NCBI RefSeq assembly: GCF_029433255.1
Contig: NZ_JAQTHU010000001.1
Location: 558,001 to 622,000, forward strand
Source of the DNA: Lactobacillus sp. ESL0791
GTDB taxonomy: Bacteria > Bacillota > Bacilli > Lactobacillales > Lactobacillaceae
Length of the DNA: 64,000 bases
Direction: 5' to 3'
Position 1 is the first letter of the stretch. Each line of letters begins with the position of its first letter. Under the pieces are notes generated by a model. The model had not been told where the DNA came from. It searched no databases and saw only the letters and a program-made list of their open reading frames with translations. Positions 8,151 through 16,695 of this stretch are shown here, one piece after another. The position numbers were made by a program, and so were the translations under genes.

Positions 8151-9755
8151 GTGAGAATTATGCAGTTAAAAGGTTTAATCAAGATCAATTATTTAAGAGC
8201 TAGTACAATTTTGCTTTTAGAAATTGCCAATGCACTAGCAATTACTTACGGCTCGTATATTATTATTACGGCTTACAATCAACTAAGCGGCAATAATTTA
8301 TTTTTGTTTGTACTAATTGTTGTTGCTAGTCTGGTCATGCAATTTGGCGGATACCTACTTTCTGCATTGGCAAATTACTTATTTAGCAAGCAAATCCAGG
8401 ATTACATTCACCAGATTAGGTCGCAAATGATTAAGCATTATTATCAAAATAAGCCGCTAGCTGTTGCCAACATGCAAAATGAGCTGAACAATAATTTGCA
8501 AATTTTAACTGATAGCTATGCTAATCAGCTCCTCAATATCTTAAATTCGATTTTATTAGTTATTACTTCTATTGGAACACTGTTCATTTTAAATTGGCGC
8601 TTGGTCCTCTTAACAGTCGTTCTGGCACTTGTTACACTCTATATTCCGCGTTTTGCCCAAAAGCAAACTGCGGCAGCCACTGAAGAAATTGCTAAAAAGA
8701 ATACAGCTTACTTGGCTAATATTCAAAATTGGTTTAATGGACTGGCCGAATTACGGCGGTATTTGGCTTTTTCTGTTTTGGACACAGTAATGCAGAAGCA
8801 AGGTTGGGGTTTGGAAAAGACATATGTCAGGCGGCAAAAGATTTGGTCGATTGTTGAATTCATTAATGGCTGTGCTAATTCATTTTCACAAATCGCAATT
8901 ACAGTTGAAGCAGCACTGCTTTTCTTTCAAGGAAGTATTTCATTTGGAGCGATCTTTGCCGTCGGGAATTTTTCATCCAGTATTTTTGCCGGCATTTTAA
9001 CGATCACAACTTCGTTAACGAGAATGCAATCAGCTAAACCAATTAATGGGCGAATTTTACATTTACGAGTTTGCTTGGATAATAAAACTTGTCCGCATGC
9101 ACAGTTTTCTGCAATCAAGACCAGAAATTTAAGTATTGCTTACAGCAGCGGGCAAAAAATTTCTTATCCGGATTTAACAATTACCAAGGGTGAGAAGATA
9201 TTATTAACTGGTGATAGCGGCGTTGGCAAGTCAACTTTGTTTAAATTGTTACTGGGGGAAATCAAACCAGCAACTGGGCAAATTGTTTTCCAAGATGATG
9301 TTGGCAAGACGCAGAACCGTGCTGCCTTTCAAATAGGCTATATTCCTCAAGACGGCACACTTTTTCCGGCTTCCATTCAAGAAAACATTACGATGTTTGA
9401 CCAAAATTTGGATTCTCAAGTTGATGACACTCTCAAAGAAGTCGAGCTAGCCCAAAATCTTCAGCAAACAGCTAAAGGAAAGACAGTTAAAATCAACCTT
9501 GATAATCCCAATATCTCTGGTGGGCAAAAGCAAAAAATCATTCTGGCAAGAAATGAAATTAGACAAAAACAAATTTTATTAGCCGATGAGCCGACTAGTG
9601 CAATTGATAAAGTCACAAGTAAGCAGATTCTGACCAAATTGTTGGCAGGTAAACAAACAATAATTGTGATTGCACATAATCTTGACCAAGCGACAAAAAA
9701 TTTATTTGACCGTGAGATTCATTTATGTAAAAGAGATGACAGCAATGAGCTTTAA
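8151..9755 (+). CDS. ABC exporter half-transporter (TMD-NBD), subunit 1
   Basis: 534-aa fused permease/ATPase. About six membrane helices cover residues 1-290. The nucleotide-binding domain has Walker A GDSGVGKST (about 354-362), Q-loop GYIPQDGTLFP, signature SGGQKQK (about 456), Walker B ILLADEPTSAIDK and H-loop IAHN. The start is GTG 8151 or ATG 8160; neither has a strong ribosome binding site. It overlaps the next half-transporter by 11 bp, so the two very likely form a heterodimeric exporter. Walker B ends in DEP, the intact acidic residue. Substrate unknown; no peptide or bacteriocin gene is adjacent. Confidence 0.88.
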   Translation: MRIMQLKGLIKINYLRASTILLLEIANALAITYGSYIIITAYNQLSGNNLFLFVLIVVASLVMQFGGYLLSALANYLFSKQIQDYIHQIRSQMIKHYYQNKPLAVANMQNELNNNLQILTDSYANQLLNILNSILLVITSIGTLFILNWRLVLLTVVLALVTLYIPRFAQKQTAAATEEIAKKNTAYLANIQNWFNGLAELRRYLAFSVLDTVMQKQGWGLEKTYVRRQKIWSIVEFINGCANSFSQIAITVEAALLFFQGSISFGAIFAVGNFSSSIFAGILTITTSLTRMQSAKPINGRILHLRVCLDNKTCPHAQFSAIKTRNLSIAYSSGQKISYPDLTITKGEKILLTGDSGVGKSTLFKLLLGEIKPATGQIVFQDDVGKTQNRAAFQIGYIPQDGTLFPASIQENITMFDQNLDSQVDDTLKEVELAQNLQQTAKGKTVKINLDNPNISGGQKQKIILARNEIRQKQILLADEPTSAIDKVTSKQILTKLLAGKQTIIVIAHNLDQATKNLFDREIHLCKRDDSNEL

Positions 9756-11316
9756 AGGATTATATTCGATTAATAAACCAAGAATGATCGCCCTGTTAAT
9801 CTTAGAATTTATTACTTCGGGCTTAGTAATTGGTACTAGCTATCTTACAACTTACATTTTCACCTTCATTAGAGCTAAGAATTGGCATGCCTTTTTAACT
9901 TTTATGAGTTATGAATTAGTCGCATTTTTGCTTAGTTATCTTGGGATGAACTGTTGTCAGTTTTGGATTGAAAAGCAAATTCAGGAATACAATCATCTCG
10001 TGAGAAAGCAGCTGGTTAAGCATTATTTCTATGATAATCAGGATCACCCGGTTAGTCAGTTGCAGAACAGATTAACTAATGACCTGAATATCATTAAGTC
10101 TTCGGATTTAAGCGTTTATACCGATATTCCCTATTATTTAGCACAAGTGCTTTTTGCAATGATTGGTTTATTTTCTTTTCACTGGAGCTTATTAATTGCT
10201 GTGCTCATTCTAGCGTTGCTTAATTTTAAATTGCCGCAATTGTTAAGGCCAATGATGAAAAGAGCGGCAAATAAACTTTCACAAGCAAATAAAAGCTATT
10301 TGGATACGACGGAAAAGTGGTTAAACGGTTTAGCCGAATTGCAAAACTTTATGGCGGGCAAAAAATTGTCTCAGGAAATGGCACATGCTTCTGAAAATTT
10401 AGAAAGTGCTAATGTTAAAAGAACTAAGACCGTTCAGGCTCTTAGCATTTTGAACAAAGCTACTTCCTTGTTTTTACAATTTACTCTGCTGACAATTACA
10501 GCCTACTTGATTACGAAACACATGATTATTTTTGGTGTGATTGCAACGGTTCAACGCTTTAGCCAATCTTTGACTGGCGGTTTCCAGATGCTGACCAATG
10601 AACTTGGACAGATTTCTTCAGTTGGCGATTTGAATAAGGCGATTAAAAAGGATAGAACGAAATTGTCTACCAAGAAAGAAGTCGTTGAACCGGCAACCCT
10701 TTCTGTTACCAATCTTTCGTATCAGTTTAAGAATGGCAAGCAGATTGCTTTTCCTGATTTTAATATTAAGAGCAATGACAAGGTTCTTATCTTAGGACCG
10801 TCGGGCAGCGGAAAAAGCACTTTGTTTCAGCTGCTAGGCAATAAAATTAATCCTGATAAGGGGCAAATTATTTTTAAAGATAAAAATGGCAGCAATATTT
10901 CACCAGAGAAAATTAAAATAGGCTACATTCCACAGGAACCCGTTTTGTTTCCAGCGTCGATTAGCGACAATATAACCATGTTTGATCATGAACTAGAGCC
11001 AGGGGTTAAACAAATTGTTGCGGATGTTTATTTAAAAGACGACCTTGATAAATTTGCCAATAAATTAGCAACCAGAATTAATTTAAACAATCTGAATGTT
11101 TCCGGCGGCCAGCGGCAAAAAATAGTTCTGGCAAGAACTTGGCTTCATGAGTATAAATTTGTTTTGCTGGATGAAGCGACATCTGCAATTGATCAGGCAA
11201 CCACGGAAAAGATTTTGCAAAGATTGTGTCATAGCAATGCCACGATTCTGTTTATTGCGCATAATTTGAGCCAATCTTCAATTAAGCTCTTTGATCAGGT
11301 AATTAGAATTGGTTAG
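9745..11316 (+). CDS. ABC exporter half-transporter (TMD-NBD), subunit 2
   Basis: 523-aa fused permease/ATPase, paralogous to the upstream gene. The N-terminal ~300 residues are membrane helices; the ATPase has GPSGSGKST, GYIPQEPVLFP, SGGQRQK, Walker B FVLLDEATSAIDQ and IAHN. The ATG at 9745 overlaps the upstream stop region by 11 bp, which points to translational coupling; a longer reading frame from 9670 lies inside the upstream gene and is rejected. Both ATPase sites look complete, so the heterodimer need not be asymmetric. Drug, peptide or lipid export are all possible. Confidence 0.88.
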   Translation: MSFKGLYSINKPRMIALLILEFITSGLVIGTSYLTTYIFTFIRAKNWHAFLTFMSYELVAFLLSYLGMNCCQFWIEKQIQEYNHLVRKQLVKHYFYDNQDHPVSQLQNRLTNDLNIIKSSDLSVYTDIPYYLAQVLFAMIGLFSFHWSLLIAVLILALLNFKLPQLLRPMMKRAANKLSQANKSYLDTTEKWLNGLAELQNFMAGKKLSQEMAHASENLESANVKRTKTVQALSILNKATSLFLQFTLLTITAYLITKHMIIFGVIATVQRFSQSLTGGFQMLTNELGQISSVGDLNKAIKKDRTKLSTKKEVVEPATLSVTNLSYQFKNGKQIAFPDFNIKSNDKVLILGPSGSGKSTLFQLLGNKINPDKGQIIFKDKNGSNISPEKIKIGYIPQEPVLFPASISDNITMFDHELEPGVKQIVADVYLKDDLDKFANKLATRINLNNLNVSGGQRQKIVLARTWLHEYKFVLLDEATSAIDQATTEKILQRLCHSNATILFIAHNLSQSSIKLFDQVIRIG

Positions 11317-11321
11317 GTTAA

Positions 11322-11367
11322 AAAAGTGCTTCTGCTAATTATTATGGAGCACTTTATTACTTTTTTA
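11322..11367 (+). terminator. probable intrinsic terminator
   Basis: AAAGTGCT (11323-11330) pairs with AGCACTTT (11348-11355), followed by an interrupted T tract. The loop is 17 bases. Confidence 0.6.
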
Positions 11368-11381
11368 ATACCATAATTTCA

Positions 11382-11410
11382 TTGCAAACAAATGTTCGAT
11401 TTGCTATACT
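11382..11410 (+). promoter_or_regulatory. sigma-70 promoter of the nuclease gene
   Basis: TTGCAA (11382-11387), 17-bp spacer, TATACT (11405-11410). It places the transcript start near 11417 and supports the internal start codon at 11442. Confidence 0.7.
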
Positions 11411-11441
11411 TACTCTTGAATTATCTAGAAAGAGCAGACTG

Positions 11442-12311
11442 ATGGCAAGAAGACGCAGAAAAAAGAAAAATTCTAATAGCTTATTAACGCTGGTTATCAT
11501 TATTATTGCGCTGCTTTGGGGCGTTGGCACCAAGGGCGGCAGTGATCCGAACGGGAGCAAGACCGTCAAGGATTTCACGGATGGAACGACCAAGGTTTCG
11601 CCGCGCAAAGAATTGAGGCAGGCTAAACCAGCCAATAAAATTTATGGCGGCTTGTCCCACGCAGATTATGAAAAGCTGGCCAAGCTTGATTTTAAAAGCG
11701 GCGGCGCTGCCTACATAACTGTCAACAATGATAAATCAACCCTAATTAAGCATGCCTGGAAGGTTAACCGGGTAATTTATTCTGATCTGGACAGTCTGAA
11801 CCGCACCTCACATTCCAATACCGCCTTTATTGAAAAACGAAATGTGGCCAATGATAGTCTGCGGGTGCGGCAATTTATTGAACCGACGGCCTGGCATTAC
11901 AACCGCCGTGATGGTGAACAAATCTATAATCGGGGGCATTTGATTGCTTATTCCGTGTCCGCGGGCATCGACCAGGAGGGTAATTATGAGCCCGATAATC
12001 GTTCGGGTGACCAAAATAATCCTAAAAATCTTTTCACACAGTCGGCTTTTTCCAACCAGCGGATTCAAACAGTTTTTGAAAGTAAAGTCCGGGAAGCACT
12101 GCGGGAAAATAAAAAAGTGCTTTACCAGGCAACACCGATTTTTCGCGGTAATGAGCTGATGGCGCGGGGCATTAACTTGCAGGCCGTGTCAACAGACGGC
12201 AGCCTGGATTTTAATGTCTATTTATTTAATGTTCAGCCCGGATATTTGTTTGATTATCAGAATGGTCACGTAAAAATTGCTCACAACCTGCAAGTTAATA
12301 GTAGAATATAG
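11442..12311 (+). CDS. secreted/membrane-anchored DNA/RNA non-specific endonuclease (EndA type)
   Basis: 289-aa protein with a basic N-terminus and one hydrophobic segment (about 14-29), so a signal anchor or signal peptide. The beta-beta-alpha metal nuclease core has NRGH at 163-166 (canonical DRGH; His166 is the general base) in YNRGHLIAYS, and NNPKNLFTQSAFSNQ at about 192-206 with the metal-binding Asn. Family members such as streptococcal EndA degrade DNA at the cell surface and can serve DNA uptake. The longer frame from 11382 would start inside the promoter, so ATG 11442 is chosen. Confidence 0.85.
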   Translation: MARRRRKKKNSNSLLTLVIIIIALLWGVGTKGGSDPNGSKTVKDFTDGTTKVSPRKELRQAKPANKIYGGLSHADYEKLAKLDFKSGGAAYITVNNDKSTLIKHAWKVNRVIYSDLDSLNRTSHSNTAFIEKRNVANDSLRVRQFIEPTAWHYNRRDGEQIYNRGHLIAYSVSAGIDQEGNYEPDNRSGDQNNPKNLFTQSAFSNQRIQTVFESKVREALRENKKVLYQATPIFRGNELMARGINLQAVSTDGSLDFNVYLFNVQPGYLFDYQNGHVKIAHNLQVNSRI

Positions 12312-12344
12312 ATATATATTTTTACTAAGCGAAGAGGGGACGAA

Positions 12345-13772
12345 ATGAAAAAAGATAATTGTACAGCAATTTTGGTCGGTAAAGACGCAACGATTGATGG
12401 TTCCACCATCATTGCCCGTGATGAAGACGGGTATGGCGGCATAAATGAAAAAGTTTTTGTTCTGAATCCTGCTAAAACCTACAATGAAGACTATGTTTCA
12501 AATTATAATGGTTTTAAAATGCATCTTACAGGCAAGGGCTGCAAGTGGACCGCGACACCCACTGCTGACAGCAGCGCCGGCCGCTGGGATGAGCAGGGGA
12601 TCAACGAATATAATGTTGCCATGTCGGCGACCGAAACGGAAATGACGAATGCTCGCTGTTTGGGGCACGATCCACTGGTTAAGGCTGGGATTAACGAGGA
12701 TTCCATGCTTTATCTGACCCTGCCTTTTGTTAAGACAGCCCGTGAGGGCGTTGCACGTCTTGGAGCATTAATTGAAAAATACGGCACCGGTGAGAGTAAC
12801 GGCATTGCTTTTTCCGATAACAAAGAAGTCTGGTACTTTGAAACTGGTGCCGGGCACCAATGGGTGGCAGCCCGCATTCCCGACGATTCTTACGCAATTT
12901 GTCCGAATCTAATGGTCATTCAAAACGTAGATTTTGCTGATGCGGATAACTTTATGTTTGCTTCCACCCTGCAGGATTTTGTGAGCAAAAATAATTTAAA
13001 TGCGGCAAACGATGACAGTTTCAACTTTCGGGATATTTTCGGAACGCAAGATGAAGCGGACAGCTACTATAACACACCGCGGACGTGGTACGGACAGAAA
13101 CTGTTTAATCCGCATGTTGTGCAGGAACCAACCAGCCAGGAAATGCCCTTTACAAGAAAACCGGAAAAGAAAATCGGTGTTGAGGATGTTCAGCGCTTTT
13201 TGACCAGCCATTATAATGAAACACCGTATGATCCGATGGGCACTTTTGCATCGGGCAGCCCGAAAGAGCAGAAAATGTTTCGGGCAATTGCTCTGGACCG
13301 TAATCAGGAATCCAGTATCTTGCAGATTAGGAACGATGTTCCGGCCAAATTTGCGGCCGTTCAGTGGCTTAATATGGGCTTTTATGCTTATTCGCCTTAT
13401 GTACCTTTTTATACCAATATCGATGATACACCGGCGAATTACCAGGTTGCCGACCAGATGGTTGACCCTGACCGGAGTGCATATTGGTTGTATAAGGTAC
13501 TGCAGGTTGTGGTTGAGCCGCGCTACCACCAGTTTATTTATCAGGTCAACGCTTACCGGGATGAGTGTCAAAGCTATGCGATAAGCCGAATTGAGGAAAT
13601 TGATCGCGAGGCGAAGGCAGACGTGGGGACAGCGCTGGTTAAGTATTTGACCAATGCAAATATTAAGACGGCTGCGGAGATCACGAAGAAAACCAAGAAA
13701 CTACTCAGCTCGCTTGTCCGGCAGACACTGAATTCATCTAAATATCAGTTTGAACGCGGCGACAACTTGTAG
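12345..13772 (+). CDS. pepD: C69-family dipeptidase (PepD type)
   Basis: 475-aa N-terminal nucleophile hydrolase. The protein begins MKKDNCTAILVGKDAT; Cys6 is the usual catalytic Cys of C69 dipeptidases, and IDGSTIIARDEDG follows as in the family. Blocks such as GINEYNVAMSATE and the length are typical of lactobacillar dipeptidase A (PepDA), which releases amino acids from dipeptides in the cytoplasm. RBS AGAGGGGACGAA. It is 33 bp downstream of the nuclease gene and 9 bp upstream of the SLAP gene; joint transcription is likely. Confidence 0.9.
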   Translation: MKKDNCTAILVGKDATIDGSTIIARDEDGYGGINEKVFVLNPAKTYNEDYVSNYNGFKMHLTGKGCKWTATPTADSSAGRWDEQGINEYNVAMSATETEMTNARCLGHDPLVKAGINEDSMLYLTLPFVKTAREGVARLGALIEKYGTGESNGIAFSDNKEVWYFETGAGHQWVAARIPDDSYAICPNLMVIQNVDFADADNFMFASTLQDFVSKNNLNAANDDSFNFRDIFGTQDEADSYYNTPRTWYGQKLFNPHVVQEPTSQEMPFTRKPEKKIGVEDVQRFLTSHYNETPYDPMGTFASGSPKEQKMFRAIALDRNQESSILQIRNDVPAKFAAVQWLNMGFYAYSPYVPFYTNIDDTPANYQVADQMVDPDRSAYWLYKVLQVVVEPRYHQFIYQVNAYRDECQSYAISRIEEIDREAKADVGTALVKYLTNANIKTAAEITKKTKKLLSSLVRQTLNSSKYQFERGDNL

Positions 13773-13781
13773 GAGCTGAAA

Positions 13782-15209
13782 ATGAGTTTTAAACGAAAAA
13801 TTATTACTGGGATGGCAGCCGTGCTGCTTGCTGCCAGTCCGGCAATTTTGCCAAGCAGTAACGTGCAGGTCGTAGAAGCAGCCAAAAAGAATAAGCTGAC
13901 ATTGCTGCGGGATGCATATTTTTATAATAAAAATGGGCAACGTGTCAAGATCAGCAAAGCTTCTGGTGTCCCCGATATGCATCGAAATGAGCAGGGTTAC
14001 TGGTATGCCGCAAGTTACGACAAGATAACCTATACTGGTAAAACCAGAAAACTTAAGGGCCATACTTATTACCAGCTGGACAAAACGACCTTCTTGAGAG
14101 ATTCGGATATTGCAACCGTTAATGGCAAGAGCCTGCAACAAGGGAAGCTGCTTCTTAATCATCAGGCAGCTGTTTATAATAAGAATGGTCAGCGTAAAAA
14201 CATTAAAAGCCTGGCTAAGAATATCTTAGTTAAGTATGCTGGTAAAGTGCAGCCGAAGACTGCTAAACAAAAATATTACCTTGTTAGTGGTGATACCTCT
14301 AATGTGGGGACAGAAACTAAAACAGCATTGGCAACCAAAAAAATCAAGGGCAAAGAATATTATTCATTGGGTCGCAATCGCTATCTGAGAGCTGATAATG
14401 TCGGCTATATTGATGGACTTAAACAATTTTATGACGGTCCGGTCTATGTCACGCTGGCTGCTAATGCCACTACAGAAAATTTGGATATGTCCGACAAAAC
14501 TAGAAAGTTAAAAAAGGGACAGAAAATTAAGGTTGGCCTGAAGATTTATGATAAAGAGGACGATGATGATGAAGTTTCAGAATATTATCGGCTATATAAT
14601 TACCCTAAAGAATACATTACCGCATATTCTTGTGCTAAACCGCGACCTGATTTAGAGCCAATTAATTCAGCGGATGTGTTCCTCTATGGTGTCATTCCAA
14701 CTAAAGAAACACCAGTCTACACGATTGATGGCAAAAAAGATGCAGGCAAAACCGCTTTTAAACCGGGAAAGAGAATAAATGTTGATAGCTTGATGTATAT
14801 TTGGGTGCCGGATGAGCAAAAAGCTGAGCTTTTCTATCATGTACTAAATTTGGATGAGCCAGCCGATAATAAGGCAATTTCTGATACTGAATTTGTTAAG
14901 ACAAGTGATGTTAAATTTGTTACTTATACCAAATTAACGCCACTCAACACGGCGACAGAAGCCCAGGACGATATTGCCGTGGCTGCGCCTGATGATAAGC
15001 TGGAATTAACAACTTTGATTAACAAGAAAATAGAGATTCCTCAAGGTTCCGGCACTTTGCGAGATAATTATGAAGTGGCGCTTGTGCTGGCTCAATCTGC
15101 TAATGATTCTAAAACAGCTACTTTGGCGCAAGTTAAGTTAGCCAGCTGGCAGTTAAAGAATTGCGAAGCTAGGTTAGCGGAGTTTGCTTCTGTGACAAGC
15201 AAAAAATAA
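13782..15209 (+). CDS. SLAP-domain surface protein
   Basis: 475-aa secreted protein. The signal peptide (basic MSFKRKIITG, hydrophobic core, VEAAKK cleavage region near 33-35) is clear. Two repeats of the lactobacillar surface-layer type follow, with RDAYFYNKNGQRVKIS at about 44-59 and a second AAVYNKNGQRKNI at about 130, each with a downstream YYxL-LRxxD segment. These are typical SLAP domains that hold proteins to the wall polymer. The C-terminal 200 residues have no function I recognise. RBS GGAGCTGAAA. Probably S-layer associated. Confidence 0.8.
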   Translation: MSFKRKIITGMAAVLLAASPAILPSSNVQVVEAAKKNKLTLLRDAYFYNKNGQRVKISKASGVPDMHRNEQGYWYAASYDKITYTGKTRKLKGHTYYQLDKTTFLRDSDIATVNGKSLQQGKLLLNHQAAVYNKNGQRKNIKSLAKNILVKYAGKVQPKTAKQKYYLVSGDTSNVGTETKTALATKKIKGKEYYSLGRNRYLRADNVGYIDGLKQFYDGPVYVTLAANATTENLDMSDKTRKLKKGQKIKVGLKIYDKEDDDDEVSEYYRLYNYPKEYITAYSCAKPRPDLEPINSADVFLYGVIPTKETPVYTIDGKKDAGKTAFKPGKRINVDSLMYIWVPDEQKAELFYHVLNLDEPADNKAISDTEFVKTSDVKFVTYTKLTPLNTATEAQDDIAVAAPDDKLELTTLINKKIEIPQGSGTLRDNYEVALVLAQSANDSKTATLAQVKLASWQLKNCEARLAEFASVTSKK

Positions 15210-15223
15210 AAACGATTCTTAAT

Positions 15224-15251
15224 CGCGACAGTCTAAGTGGCTGTCGTTTTT
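15224..15251 (+). terminator. intrinsic terminator after SLAP gene
   Basis: CGACAG (15226-15231) pairs with CTGTCG (15241-15246), followed by TTTTT. Confidence 0.75.
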
Positions 15252-15268
15252 GTAACTTCTATCCTTTT

Positions 15269-15502
15269 TTGCAAGATATAAATGCTGGCCAGAATATTGC
15301 AAATTTAAAACTAGTAAATGAAAATTCTCTTGGCTATACTGGTTACTCAGGAACATTTAATGGGTCTTCTGTTAAATTTGCCGATGAAGCTTTTAAAAGT
15401 TTAAAGAAGAACTTAACAACTGCAAAAATAACTGAAATTGCTATTGGCGCTCATGTATTAGATAATGGTGAAATTTATGTTTGTGTTGGGGAAACGCACT
15501 GA
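15269..15502 (+). pseudogene. orphan 3' fragment of an unrecognised protein
   Basis: A 77-codon frame starting at a TTG without a ribosome binding site, directly after a terminator. The frame stays open upstream (FCNFYPF...), as expected for the 3' end of a lost longer gene. The product ends IGAHVLDNGEIYVCVGETH. The end is vaguely like the last strands of secreted CAP/SCP domains, but this is not a firm match. Confidence 0.4.
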
Positions 15503-15643
15503 TTGCTTTTGAATGGGTAGAGTTGTTACCGCAAATTTCTCAAATGCTGAAGCAATATAATAATTTTTTGCTATAATTAATCATGAACACAGCAAAGAGT
15601 TTTAAGGGTAGTGGTCATTTTTCTAAAAAAGGAGAGGGTGCCA

Positions 15644-15817
15644 ATGGTACGAAAATCCACAGAAAGGAATTTGACCGATGAGCGTTACCGATTTGCTTGC
15701 AACTCTGTTTGCATTTGGATCGTTTCTGCTGATGTTGTTGACATATATCGACAATCATCACAAAAAATGACGGCACTAAAAAACTACCTCGTTTTAACTT
15801 TGGTAGGTTACAGGTAG
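15644..15817 (+). other. 57-codon reading frame overlapping toxin ORF, copy 1
   Basis: This frame has the best ribosome binding site of the locus (AAAGGAGAGGG, 15629-15638) and begins MVRKSTERNLTDERY. It contains the whole toxin ORF in another frame. It could be translated to couple toxin translation, as mok does for hok, or be fortuitous. The same frame is present in copy 2 (16074-16247). Confidence 0.35.
15678..15770 (+). CDS. holin-like type I toxin (Hol_Tox family), copy 1
   Basis: 30-aa peptide: MSVTDLLATLFAFGSF, hydrophobic helix to about residue 22, then TYIDNHHKK with a charged tail. This layout (short start, one membrane helix, DN/K-rich end) matches putative holin-like toxins of type I toxin-antitoxin systems in Firmicutes. 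AAAGGAA lies 8 bp before the ATG. Such peptides depolarise the membrane unless an antisense RNA represses the mRNA. The ORF is identical in copy 2. Confidence 0.8.
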   Translation: MSVTDLLATLFAFGSFLLMLLTYIDNHHKK

Positions 15818-15825
15818 CTTTTTAG
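15776..15825. terminator. bidirectional toxin/antitoxin terminator, copy 1
   Basis: A 14-bp stem (15776-15789 with 15812-15825, one mismatch) starts 5 bp after the toxin stop. A-run and T-run on both sides allow termination of converging RNAs, as in Fst/PepA1-type loci. Confidence 0.7.
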
Positions 15826-15871
15826 TTATACTATAATTGACCACCGCTCTTTAAGCGGAAGCTGTAGTTCA

Positions 15872-15906
15872 GAAGATGTCCCCTTTTGTAATGGGGCTTC
15901 TTTTTT
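15872..15906 (+). terminator. distal terminator, copy 1
   Basis: GAAGATGTCCCC pairs with GGGGCTTC (bulged), followed by six or more T. A preceding hairpin CCGCT/AGCGG lies at 15842-15858. These could end a read-through toxin mRNA, or on the minus strand form the 5' stem of the antisense RNA. Confidence 0.6.
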
Positions 15907-15979
15907 ATTCTACATCAGTATTGTAACATGATTTCACTTGGATAGATAGCTTTGTGACTATAAATTTCATAAAGCTTAA

Positions 15980-16376
15980 AGCAATATAATAATTTTTTTG
16001 CTATAATTAATCATGAACACAGCAAAGAGTTTTAAGGGTAGTGGTCATTTTTCTAAAAAAGGAGAGGGTGCCAATGGTACGAAAATCCACAGAAAGGAAT
16101 TTGACCGATGAGCGTTACCGATTTGCTTGCAACTCTGTTTGCATTTGGATCGTTTCTGCTGATGTTGTTGACATATATCGACAATCATCACAAAAAATGA
16201 CGGCACTAAAAAACTACCTTGTTTTAACTTTGGCTAGTTACAGGTAGCTTTTTAGTTATTATTACTGACCACCGCTCTTTAAGCGGGAGCTGTAGTTCAA
16301 AAGATGTCCCCTTTTGTGTTGGGGCTTCTTTTTTGTCTACACTTGTATTGTAACATGATTTCATTTGGATAGATAG
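15980..16376 (+). repeat. tandem duplication unit, copy 2 (type I toxin locus)
   Basis: Second direct repeat (~397 bp). The -10 TATAAT is at 16002-16007 and the bidirectional hairpin at about 16206-16255. Compared with copy 1 there are changes in the hairpin loop and just downstream, where the minus-strand TATAGTATAAC of copy 1 becomes AATAATAAC. Confidence 0.95.
16108..16200 (+). CDS. holin-like type I toxin (Hol_Tox family), copy 2
   Basis: Identical 30-aa toxin ORF and ribosome binding site to copy 1, 430 bp downstream. Same membrane helix and IDNHHKK tail. Sequence identity of the coding part contrasts with changes in the adjoining noncoding part. Confidence 0.8.
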   Translation: MSVTDLLATLFAFGSFLLMLLTYIDNHHKK

Positions 16377-16695
16377 ATTTTTAATTTCATTATTTTGTAT
16401 TAATATTTTGGTATTATGAACGATTTTGAACAATTATGAATGATTTTGAACGAAAAACAAGCACCTTTTGATGCATTGCTCACGAAAATTGTTCAAATTG
16501 GGAACAAATATTTTGTATCTTATGGGAAATAAACAGCTAAAGCAGTTGCTAAATAAGTGAGCAATTTATTTGCTTCAAATTTAAAATTCTGGGAAATTTC
16601 AAAATTTGAAAGTGTAAATAATAATTACTGATCGTCTAAATTAATTTAAATCATTTGTGAAGGTAATTATAGTAAATTTAGTTAAAGGAGTCTTA
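16377..16695 (+). other. AT-rich intergenic region with tandem 20-bp repeat
   Basis: No gene is supported here. Two adjacent 20-bp repeats, ATTATGAACGATTTTGAACA at 16413-16432 and a copy with two changes at 16433-16452, may be binding sites for a regulator. The rest is AT-rich and holds the untranslated region of the following CPBP gene. Confidence 0.6.

Larger units (their letters stand above)
15551..15949 (+). repeat. tandem duplication unit, copy 1 (type I toxin locus)
   Basis: First of two ~399-bp direct repeats, period about 430, separated by 30 bp. It holds an AGCAA...TTGCT flanked extended -10 promoter (TATAAT 15572-15577), the toxin ORF, a long bidirectional hairpin and a distal terminator. 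Differences from copy 2 fall outside the toxin ORF, mostly downstream of it. Confidence 0.95.

Noticed and set aside
9670..9744. 25 extra residues on ABC exporter subunit 2
   Set aside because: They overlap the ATPase end of subunit 1 in another frame; ATG 9745 gives the usual N-terminus directly before the first membrane helix.
11382..11441. Longer N-terminus for the nuclease
   Set aside because: The extra codons overlap a well-formed promoter (TTGCAA-17-TATACT) and would place residues before the natural basic/hydrophobic signal anchor.
12996..13571. 191-codon minus-strand frame
   Set aside because: It lies wholly inside pepD, has no supported start, and its product has biased, domainless composition; it is a mirror of the real gene.
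15776..15906. par/Fst-type direct repeats shared by toxin and antitoxin RNAs
   Set aside because: The matching GTGGTCA segments are inverted rather than direct, so they would not make complementary converging RNAs as in par.
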